Below, one piece after another: positions 1 through 5,550 of a DNA stretch of 8,481 bases. The notes under the pieces were generated by a model. That model had not been told where the DNA came from. It worked only from the letters and a program-made list of their open reading frames with translations, and searched no databases. The DNA lies in the NCBI GenBank assembly GCA_025655635.1, contig JAHXIM010000415.1, positions 1 through 8,481 on the forward strand, read 5' to 3'. The translations under genes and the position numbers were made by a program. Each line of letters opens with the position of its first letter. The stretch's first letter is position 1. This DNA comes from a gamma proteobacterium symbiont of Lucinoma myriamae. GTDB lineage: Bacteria; Pseudomonadota; Gammaproteobacteria; GRL18.

Positions 1-92
1 TAGGTTAATAAGGGCTCTGCTTCATCCAACTGATTAAGGATGTCATCACCAAAAAAGCTAAGTTGTTGATCTTTGCCTGCTGTTGAGTACAT
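1..92 (-). CDS. N-terminal 30 codons of an edge-truncated gene, possibly an IS transposase
   Basis: An open frame on the minus strand begins at an ATG (90-92) and runs off the left edge of the window without a stop. It encodes 30 residues, starting MYSTAGKDQQLSFFGDD and continuing into an acidic LDEAEPLL stretch. A weak ribosome site (GGTGA) lies about 7 nt before the ATG, and a TATAAT hexamer lies upstream on the minus strand (plus positions 115-120). The short polar start followed by QLSFF and an acidic-leucine segment resembles the beginning of some IS transposases, but I cannot name a family from 30 residues. Context favours a mobile element: the adjacent soxA gene on the other side is cut off at its 5' side roughly 110 bp from this start, about the distance expected between a transposase start and an element end. 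A non-transposase gene is not excluded. Confidence 0.4.
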   Translation of the reverse strand, partial: MYSTAGKDQQLSFFGDDILNQLDEAEPLLT

Positions 93-205
93 TTGTTTCA
101 CCAAATCTGCACTTATTATAACATTTCTGGTCGACCTGGTCACTCAAAAATAGGGATAATTCCTTACATTTCAAATAGATAATATGTTTTTCAGGGCTGA
201 CTACT

Positions 206-442
206 TATACTGGCAAAATGTTACGCGGACAAAGATTATCACAAGGACACACTAACGGCTTTCCAGAATTTCGTTTAGAATCAGAAAAAGTCGTCAACCT
301 GCCGCAACGACTAAGAGAGTGTTTTCGTTCTCTACGTGCAGAAACATTTGAGCAGGAATCCGATGAATTTCGAAATCTGGAAATTTATCTCAATGCGCGC
401 GGTAATGGACTTAAAATTGAAACCCCGGCAGTTCGATATTAA
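206..442 (+). pseudogene. soxA: 3' remnant of soxA (L-cysteine S-thiosulfotransferase, c-type cytochrome subunit)
   Basis: SoxA pairs with SoxX in the periplasm and couples thiosulfate to a cysteine of SoxYZ. This fragment matches only the C-terminal end of SoxA. From about 206 it reads YTGKMLRGQRLSQGHTNGFP, followed by FRL, RLREC, the SLRAE segment, an LEIYL segment and the closing ETPAVRY, in the order found in SoxA proteins. The cysteine in RLREC (residue 35 counting from the ATG at 218) corresponds to the catalytic, haem-ligating cysteine of the family. About 78 codons remain of a usual 270-290. The frame is open upstream only to a TAG at 176-178, and no CxxCH haem motif or signal peptide is encoded in any forward frame before it. 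The ATG at 218 is an internal methionine without a ribosome site, so I call this a broken gene. The intact frame suggests recent loss. It converges with the DUF3179 gene and the two overlap by 4 bp. Confidence 0.85.
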
Positions 443-1401
443 TCAGATGCTTTAAAAACTTCACTAGCAGGATAAAAGGCCATCCAGGCAAACCAGAATG
501 AAGTGACTACGGGTATTTCATTTTGATTAATGTCAAGAATTTTGCCTGTACGGTTTTTTGCATCAAAGGTAATGGTTATTTCTTTGCCTGCAAGAGAATC
601 TTTATAAGGTGATGTCATTTTAGAAAGTTCAGCAAAAGGATACACTTTTGTTTTTCCTGACAGCTTTAGCCCTAGAACATATTCTTTGGGATGATAGTCC
701 TTATTGAGCTGACTGACAGGAAAATAAAGTGACTGGCTCTTATCATAATTACCATAAGGCGTGCGCGAGTAATCCCGGTCAAAACCAGTCTTATCTGATA
801 GAACAACGGTATCAGGATAGTGTTTTTTCCAGTCCTGCCAGGTGGTATGGTTAACCGGCAGCATAGCCAGCTCTACCCCCTTTCGCTCGCCACTAATTGC
901 TTTGGATAACAGCTGTGACCATAAAGAATTAGTTTCTCTATCATATAACAATACGTCACTATTATAGAGCAGACCTGATACGCCAAAAGTAGTATTTGTA
1001 CCTTCGATGTTAGCTGAATAAGCTACACCGCTGCCGCATAAAGGACAATAAGTCATCACGACGGCTTTTTTTAAAAAGAAATCATTGACAATTTCATGAT
1101 AATTCAAGATCTTAATAGGGTAAGCTCTGGATATACCATTAATAGACAAGCCCAAAACATGATCATCATTAAGCAAATAATCTGCTTGTTCAGCAGTGAT
1201 AAAAACAGGTTTGTCAATGGCAGGAATACCATCTTTAGCCGGCCCGCCATGATGGATTTCATTGCTATCAATAAGAGAGCCGCTCAAATCAAAACCATTA
1301 TATTGAGTCAATGTTGAAACCAGCTGATCTTTAAAAACAATACTGATAACAATTAATATGACAGGATAGACAATCAGTCGACCCAGAGTAGTTTTTTTCA
1401 T
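439..1401 (-). CDS. DUF3179 domain protein, membrane-anchored, with CPLC motif
   Basis: A protein of 320 residues when started at the ATG at 1401, which has a GGA ribosome site 7 nt upstream; a TTG four codons earlier (1413) is less likely. The N-terminus has lysines and then a hydrophobic segment (about residues 8-23), giving a signal anchor with the rest probably periplasmic. The DUF3179 core follows: an IPAIDKP segment, ISRAYPIKILNYHEIVND, then TYCPLCGSG with Cys119 and Cys122, and later SLWSQL and PYGNYD segments. Some DUF3179 proteins carry selenocysteine in this motif; here both positions are ordinary Cys codons (TGT, TGC) with no in-frame TGA. The biochemical function is unknown. The Cys pair and the conserved His suggest metal or redox chemistry, which is inference. 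It lies 88 bp downstream of the transporter gene on the same strand and may be co-transcribed or have its own weak promoter. Confidence 0.88.
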   Translation of the reverse strand: MKKTTLGRLIVYPVILIVISIVFKDQLVSTLTQYNGFDLSGSLIDSNEIHHGGPAKDGIPAIDKPVFITAEQADYLLNDDHVLGLSINGISRAYPIKILNYHEIVNDFFLKKAVVMTYCPLCGSGVAYSANIEGTNTTFGVSGLLYNSDVLLYDRETNSLWSQLLSKAISGERKGVELAMLPVNHTTWQDWKKHYPDTVVLSDKTGFDRDYSRTPYGNYDKSQSLYFPVSQLNKDYHPKEYVLGLKLSGKTKVYPFAELSKMTSPYKDSLAGKEITITFDAKNRTGKILDINQNEIPVVTSFWFAWMAFYPASEVFKASD

Positions 1402-1417
1402 GGTGCATTCCAATGAT

Positions 1418-1445
1418 GATATAACTACATAGACCTGTGATCCAA
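1418..1445 (-). promoter_or_regulatory. weak candidate promoter for the DUF3179 gene
   Basis: On the minus strand a TTGGAT hexamer (1440-1445) and a TATATC hexamer (1418-1423) are 16 bp apart, in the 88-bp gap between the transporter stop and the DUF3179 start. Both hexamers are poor matches to the sigma-70 consensus, so read-through from the transporter gene is equally possible. Confidence 0.22.
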
Positions 1446-1489
1446 ATAAAAGCTTTCACCGGGGTACTTTGAGAACGGCTATAATATGA

Positions 1490-2632
1490 TTATTCTTTTT
1501 GCGTGAACATCCATGAAATTGCAAAGGCGATAAATGATAATATGGCGGCTATAGAAAAAGTCCAGCTTGCGCCAAGGCTTTCCCATAGATAACCACCATA
1601 AAGGCTGCCGATGGCACCACCTAAGCCAAAACTGATACTGCTGTATAGTGCCTGTCCTTTGCCCTGATTTTTACCTTTAAAATAGCGATGAACATAAGCA
1701 ATCGCTACCGCATGATAGATGCCGAAAGTAGAGGCATGAAAAATCTGAGCAAAGGTCGTGATATAAACATTATCAATATAAAAACCAATTAAAAACCATC
1801 TTAATGAACCAGAGAATAAGCTGGCAAGTAATAATGTTCTCAAACCAAAGCGTTTTACTAACCAGGGCATCATAGCAAAAGCAACCACTTCTGATAAAAC
1901 ACCTACAGCCCATAAAATGCCGATCCATGAATTACTATAGCCATGTGACTCTGCGTAAATGGTATAAAATGTATAGTACGGTCCATGACTTGCCTGAACA
2001 AACATGCAGGCCAGCAGTAAGGCAATCACCTGTCTATTCTTCAAGATCTTCAATATAGGCAAATGAACATCTTCATGTGGTGCTCCAGCATGATCAAAAA
2101 TCATCAATGTGGAAATTGCTATACCCGTTAATAATACCAGCACTATAATAGGTAAGTTGGCAATTTCTATTGAGCTTAATAAAATCCCCACGGATACAAC
2201 AGCAATGATAAAGCCCACTGAACCCCAGCCTCTTACCCAACTGTATTGGTGATCATTTTTATCCAGATGGTTAAAAGTTAAGGCTTCAAATTGCGGCAGG
2301 ATAGCATTCCAGAAAAAACTAAATACTAATAAAACAAAAAATAGCCACCAGAATGTGTTGCTGATAAATATACCGGCATAAGCAATGGCGGCCAATACTG
2401 CACCCAGGCGAATAATAAACAGACGATTACCCCGATGATCAGCAATCCAGCCCCATAAATAAGGGGCAATGATCTTGGTGCCCATAATAACAGCCATTAA
2501 CTGGCCTATTTCTATTGCACTATAGCCGGAGTCAGAAAGGTAGAGCCCCCAATAAGGAATAAAAGCACCCAGAGAGGCAAAATAAAACCAGTAAAAACTG
2601 GATAATCGCCAGTAAGGAATGTGTTTTATCAC
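1490..2632 (-). CDS. MFS transporter, HcaT-like (phenylpropionate permease-type family)
   Basis: An integral inner-membrane carrier of 380 residues, close to the length of E. coli HcaT (379), with about 12 hydrophobic segments spread over the whole protein. The start (YWRLSSFYWFYFASLGAFIP, residues 7-26) matches the first helix of this MFS_1-like group. The loop after helix 2 carries the MFS motif A variant GWIADHRGNR (61-70), and a related VKRFGLR loop opens the second half near residue 259. HcaT is proposed to carry 3-phenylpropionate, but substrates of most members of this group are unknown, so none is assigned here. The start codon is GTG, the only start after an in-frame TGA three codons upstream, and no clear ribosome site precedes it. 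The gene lies 62 bp downstream of aroC on the same strand, and this adjacency suggests one transcription unit. Confidence 0.85.
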   Translation of the reverse strand: MIKHIPYWRLSSFYWFYFASLGAFIPYWGLYLSDSGYSAIEIGQLMAVIMGTKIIAPYLWGWIADHRGNRLFIIRLGAVLAAIAYAGIFISNTFWWLFFVLLVFSFFWNAILPQFEALTFNHLDKNDHQYSWVRGWGSVGFIIAVVSVGILLSSIEIANLPIIVLVLLTGIAISTLMIFDHAGAPHEDVHLPILKILKNRQVIALLLACMFVQASHGPYYTFYTIYAESHGYSNSWIGILWAVGVLSEVVAFAMMPWLVKRFGLRTLLLASLFSGSLRWFLIGFYIDNVYITTFAQIFHASTFGIYHAVAIAYVHRYFKGKNQGKGQALYSSISFGLGGAIGSLYGGYLWESLGASWTFSIAAILSFIAFAISWMFTQKE

Positions 2633-2694
2633 AGTTGATCAACCGACTCTTGCATTAATAGCTTAAAAATAAGGTTAAATCCAATCATTAGCCT

Positions 2695-3810
2695 TTATTT
2701 TACATTAGCAGGAATAACTGGTGTATTTGACTGCACATCACCATTTTGTGCTTTATTACGCAGTAAATGATCCATCAGAGTGATTGCCAGCATGGCTTCT
2801 GCAATCGGTGTGGCACGAATACCAACACAGGGATCGTGACGTCCTTTAGTGATAACTTCAATTGAATTGCCGTTAAGATCAACACTTTGACCGGGTAAGC
2901 GCAAACTGGAAGTGGGTTTTAAAGCAATATGCGCAATCAAATCCTGACCAGAGGAAATACCGCCCAAAATTCCACCCGCATGATTTGACAAAAATCCTTC
3001 AGGGGTAATTTCATCACGATGTTCAGTGCCTTTTTGTTCAATACAGTCAAAGCCGGCACCAATTTCAACACCTTTTACGGCATTAATACTCATCATCGCA
3101 TGCGCCACATCAGCATCAAGTCGATCAAAGATAGGTTCGCCCAGACCAACCGGCATACCTGTTGCGACCACAGAAATTTTAGCGCCAATGGAATTACCTT
3201 CTTTACGCAGCGCATCCATATAGTTTTCCATTGCTTCTACCTGAGTTTCATCCGGTGAAAAAAATGGATTTTTATTGATATTATCCCAGTTAAAATTATC
3301 ATCACCGGGCTGGGCTGTTTTTATCGGACCTAATTGTGAGAGATAACCACGAATCTCAATACCATGTACATCTTTTAAATATTTTTTGGCAATGCCGCCG
3401 GCTGCCACACGAGATGCCGTTTCACGAGCAGAAGAACGCCCTCCTCCTCGATAATCACGAAAACCATATTTTTGCTGATAGGTGTAATCAGCATGCCCCG
3501 GACGGAAGGTATTTTTGATATTACCATAATCTTTGGAACGTTGATCTTTATTGTAAATCACCAGCGATATGGGAGTTCCCGTCGTTTTACCCTCAAATAT
3601 ACCTGATAGTATCTGTACTTCATCATCTTCACGACGCTGAGTAGTATGACGTGAAGTGCCTGGCTTACGGCGATCTAAATCAAATTGTAAATCGGCTTCT
3701 GACAGTTCAAGTCCCGGAGGACAGCCATCAACAATACAGCCTATGGCTTTACCGTGGCTTTCACCAAAAGAAGTCACTACAAAAAGTTTTCCAAATGAAT
3801 TTCCAGACAT
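2695..3810 (-). CDS. aroC: chorismate synthase
   Basis: A cytoplasmic enzyme of the shikimate pathway that converts 5-enolpyruvylshikimate 3-phosphate to chorismate using reduced FMN. The protein has 371 residues from the ATG at 3810, versus 361 in E. coli. This start gives MSGNSFGKLF, which aligns with E. coli MAGNTIGQLF; the GTG three codons earlier (3819) is disfavoured. All signatures are present: GESHG (16-20), the following GCxxDGxPPG, the FRPGHADYTY segment with His106, RGGGRSSARETASR (121-134), and HDPCVGIRATPIAEAM (325-340). The conserved His19 and His106 are both kept. A tail of about 20 residues after the last helix (NKAQNGDVQSNTPVIP) is variable in the family. No strong ribosome site or promoter was seen. 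Its usual gammaproteobacterial neighbour prmB is also in the window, but separated by the two-component operon. Confidence 0.97.
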   Translation of the reverse strand: MSGNSFGKLFVVTSFGESHGKAIGCIVDGCPPGLELSEADLQFDLDRRKPGTSRHTTQRREDDEVQILSGIFEGKTTGTPISLVIYNKDQRSKDYGNIKNTFRPGHADYTYQQKYGFRDYRGGGRSSARETASRVAAGGIAKKYLKDVHGIEIRGYLSQLGPIKTAQPGDDNFNWDNINKNPFFSPDETQVEAMENYMDALRKEGNSIGAKISVVATGMPVGLGEPIFDRLDADVAHAMMSINAVKGVEIGAGFDCIEQKGTEHRDEITPEGFLSNHAGGILGGISSGQDLIAHIALKPTSSLRLPGQSVDLNGNSIEVITKGRHDPCVGIRATPIAEAMLAITLMDHLLRNKAQNGDVQSNTPVIPANVK

Positions 3811-3867
3811 ATTCAACACTACAGGTTAGTTAATATTTAGCGAACCATTGAGATTCACTGATTTTTG

Positions 3868-3884
3868 TTTATTGTATCAATAAA
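3868..3884. repeat. 17-bp perfect palindrome in the divergent aroC / response-regulator region
   Basis: TTTATTG and CAATAAA are exact inverted repeats separated by TAT. The site lies 58 bp before the aroC start and about 20 bp before the -35 box of the response-regulator promoter, a suitable place for a dimeric repressor or activator. It is AT-rich, so chance occurrence is possible. It does not match the direct-repeat PhoP box. Confidence 0.4.
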
Positions 3885-3904
3885 TTACACAGAATGAAGT
3901 TTAT

Positions 3905-3933
3905 TTATCAGCTCTGCTGAAATACTATATTAT
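3905..3933 (+). promoter_or_regulatory. sigma-70-like promoter of the response-regulator operon
   Basis: A -35 hexamer TTATCA (3905-3910, 4 of 6 to consensus) and a -10 hexamer TATTAT (3928-3933, 5 of 6) are separated by the ideal 17 bp. Transcription would begin near 3940, leaving a leader of about 54 nt that ends in a GGAG ribosome site (3983-3986) 7 nt before the ATG. The short direct repeat TTATAG just downstream (within 3938-3950) could be part of a control site, but this is unproven. Confidence 0.5.
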
Positions 3934-3993
3934 CTCATTATAGGTTATAGTGATTTATTTAAAAAGATAGCACACTGGTTCTGGAGAATAGTC

Positions 3994-4665
3994 ATGCGCG
4001 CGCTTATCATTGAAGATGAGATTCAACTTCAACAACAAATCACCACACAGTTAGAAGCTGAGAATTTTGTGGTTGATGTCACGGGAAATGGCAAAGAAGG
4101 CCTTTTTTTCGCCACAGAATATCCCGTAGATATCGCTATTATTGACATTGGCCTGCCTGAATTATCAGGTATTGAGATCATAAAGCAATTACGAAAATCA
4201 GGCAATAAACTCCCGGTGCTTATTTTAACAGCACGCAGTCGCTGGCAGGATAAAGTTGAAGGCCTCGAAGCAGGTGCCGATGATTATCTGGTCAAGCCTT
4301 TTCATATGGAAGAACTTTTAGCCCGTATTAACGCACTATTACGACGCGCGTCCAATAGCACCAGTGAACAATTAAGTTATGGCAATATCGTAATCATACC
4401 TGATAGTCAGCAGGCTACACTTGATAATAACCCTTTAGAACTCACTGAATTTGAATACAAAATTCTTGAATATTTAATGAGGCGCCATGCAAAAGTCATT
4501 GCCAAATCCGAACTGGCCGACTATCTCTATCCTCATGATGAAGATCGTGATAGTAATGTCATTGAAGTGATTATGGGTCGACTGCGTAAAAAGCTTGATC
4601 CTGACAGCACAGTAAAACCTATCGAAACTGTGCGTGGCAGAGGTTATTGTTTTAATCTTGTATAA
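3994..4665 (+). CDS. PhoP-like response regulator (OmpR/PhoB family)
   Basis: A DNA-binding response regulator of 223 residues, the length of E. coli PhoP. The receiver domain (about 1-115) has the acidic pair Glu7/Asp8, the phosphoacceptor Asp51 in IIDIGLPELSG, Thr79 in LILTARSRW, and Lys101 in DDYLVKPF. The WQDKVEGLEAGADDY segment is close to PhoP. The C-terminal winged helix (about 125-221) contains LTEFEYKILEYL, the LYPHDEDRDSN segment and VIMGRLRKK, ending in TVRGRGYCFNL, again PhoP-like. The start is well set by GGAG 7 nt upstream. The partner kinase originally began 17 bp after this stop, so the pair was one operon; an insertion sequence now lies between them. Target genes, and whether it responds to magnesium or peptides like enteric PhoP, cannot be read from the sequence, so I give no symbol. 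Confidence 0.93.
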   Translation: MRALIIEDEIQLQQQITTQLEAENFVVDVTGNGKEGLFFATEYPVDIAIIDIGLPELSGIEIIKQLRKSGNKLPVLILTARSRWQDKVEGLEAGADDYLVKPFHMEELLARINALLRRASNSTSEQLSYGNIVIIPDSQQATLDNNPLELTEFEYKILEYLMRRHAKVIAKSELADYLYPHDEDRDSNVIEVIMGRLRKKLDPDSTVKPIETVRGRGYCFNLV

Positions 4666-4682
4666 TTATTCATTTTAAAATC

Positions 4683-4694
4683 ATGAAAAAGCTA
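4683..4694 (+). pseudogene. original first four codons of the sensor kinase, cut off by the IS
   Basis: ATG AAA AAG CTA (MKKL) lies 17 bp after the response-regulator stop. Joining these bases to the sequence right of the IS, counting the duplicated TA once, gives an uninterrupted frame MKKLSSYLKM leading into the kinase at 5578. In the present sequence this start instead reads into the left inverted repeat and ends at a TGA (4713-4715) after 10 codons. No strong ribosome site is visible, which would fit translational coupling to the regulator. Confidence 0.85.
4693..4694. repeat. left copy of the TA target-site duplication
   Basis: TA directly abuts the left inverted repeat and recurs at 5576-5577 directly after the right one. 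A two-base TA duplication fits the IS427-like branch of the IS5 family. Removal of one copy restores the kinase reading frame, which supports this assignment. Confidence 0.75.
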
Positions 4695-4714
4695 GGGGCT
4701 GTTGATCTTTCGTG
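4695..4714 (+). repeat. left terminal inverted repeat of the IS
   Basis: GGGGCTGTTGATCTTTCGTG is the exact reverse complement of 5556-5575. The match stops at the next inner base. The next base after the repeat completes a TGA (4713-4715) that ends the native kinase reading frame. Confidence 0.95.
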
Positions 4715-4732
4715 ATTAAAAAATAAGCAGCA

Positions 4733-4759
4733 TGGTAATCAAGTATAATGGTTTTACCA
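4733..4759 (+). promoter_or_regulatory. putative transposase promoter -10 box inside a small inverted repeat
   Basis: A perfect TATAAT (4744-4749) lies 35 bp before the transposase ATG. It is framed by TGGTAA (4733-4738) and TTACCA (4754-4759), exact 6-bp inverted repeats. No -35 box at normal spacing is evident. The arrangement could weaken or control transposase expression, but the role is inference. Confidence 0.4.
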
Positions 4760-4784
4760 CAAATCAACATACGAGATTAAGACC

Positions 4785-5547
4785 ATGCCAAGAACAATGT
4801 TAACAGATGAATACTGGGAAAAGCTATCACGATTAATGCTTTATACGGGTCGAATTTACAATCAAGGCTGAGCATAGAAGTACTTTGGAGGGTATCCTTT
4901 ACCGAATGCGAGTCGGTTGCCCATGGAGAGATGTACCCAAATCTTTCGGTCACTGGAGTGCAATTTATAGACGATTTAACTTGTGGTCAAAGAAAGGCAT
5001 TATGCTCGAACTGTTTAATTCTCTAAAAAAATTATCTGATATTGAATGGGAATTTATTGACGGCAGTATTATAAAGGCTCATCAACATAGTATGGGTGCT
5101 GCAAGTAATAGTGTCAAAGCGATTGGAAAAAGCCGTGGTGGTAATACCACTAAGATACATATGGCTGTTGATAGCTATGGTTTACCAATTGAATTTATCC
5201 TGACGGGTGGTGAGGTTCATGACAGCAAAGCAGCCCCTGATTTAATAGCCAGTTTACCCGATTCAGACTACGTTATAGCAGATAAGGGTTATGATAGTGA
5301 ATCAATAAGAGAAATTATTCGTCACAAAAAGGCCATACCTGTGATACCCAGAAAGAAGAATTCAGAAACAGGCAATTCAGATATGGATTGGTGTTTGTAC
5401 AAATACAGACATCTGGTTGAAAATGTATTTGCCCGACTAAAGCATTATCGGGCAATTGCTACACGTTACGATAAGTTGGAAAGAAATTATGCCAGTACAT
5501 TAGCTTTAGCTTGTTGTTTAATCTGGCTACCAATGTGGGTTGGTTAA
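4785..5547 (+). pseudogene. IS5-family DDE transposase with a one-base frameshift
   Basis: The transposase starts at the ATG at 4785 (MPRTMLTDEYWEKL) and reads RIYNQG before a TGA at 4869-4871. The rest of the protein continues without a break in the +1 frame, from about 4867 (AEHRSTLEG) to the TAA at 5545-5547. Removing one base near 4866 gives 253 residues whose spacing fits uninterrupted relatives as I know them. The catalytic triad is complete: Asp in FIDGS (codon at 5059), Asp in ADKGYDS (5281) and Glu in HLVENVFARLKHYR (5419). Other family marks are RMRVGCPWRDVP, GGEVHDSKAAP and AIATRYDKL. The break may be a mutation or a programmed +1 shift. Many IS5 elements use programmed shifts, but usually -1 on A-rich sites, which are absent here. 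The downstream part alone would need a poor TTG start (4885). Confidence 0.85.
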
Positions 5548-5550
5548 AAT

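Noticed and set aside
64..74. TGTTGATCTTT at the left edge equals 11 bases of the IS inverted repeat
   Set aside because: It lies inside the open frame of the edge gene (encoding KDQQ), the match ends abruptly on both sides, and no other IS sequence is nearby; most likely chance.
1096..1317. 73-codon plus-strand frame within the DUF3179 gene
   Set aside because: Antisense to a well-supported gene with no recognisable motif or ribosome site.
3019..3258. Plus-strand open frames inside aroC (also at 3026-3223, 3336-3518 and 3651-3833)
   Set aside because: They are antisense shadows of a highly conserved gene, have no ribosome sites and resemble no protein family.
3862..3884. Possible PhoP box (TGTTTA, 5 bp, TGTTTA) upstream of the regulator
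   Set aside because: Only the first half (TGTTTA) is present; the second half position reads TCAATA, so autoregulation through a classical box is not supported.
5511..5550. Outward promoter at the IS right end driving the kinase
   Set aside because: TAAAAT at 5545-5550 has no -35 box at a usable distance, and transcription from it would begin after the ATG.
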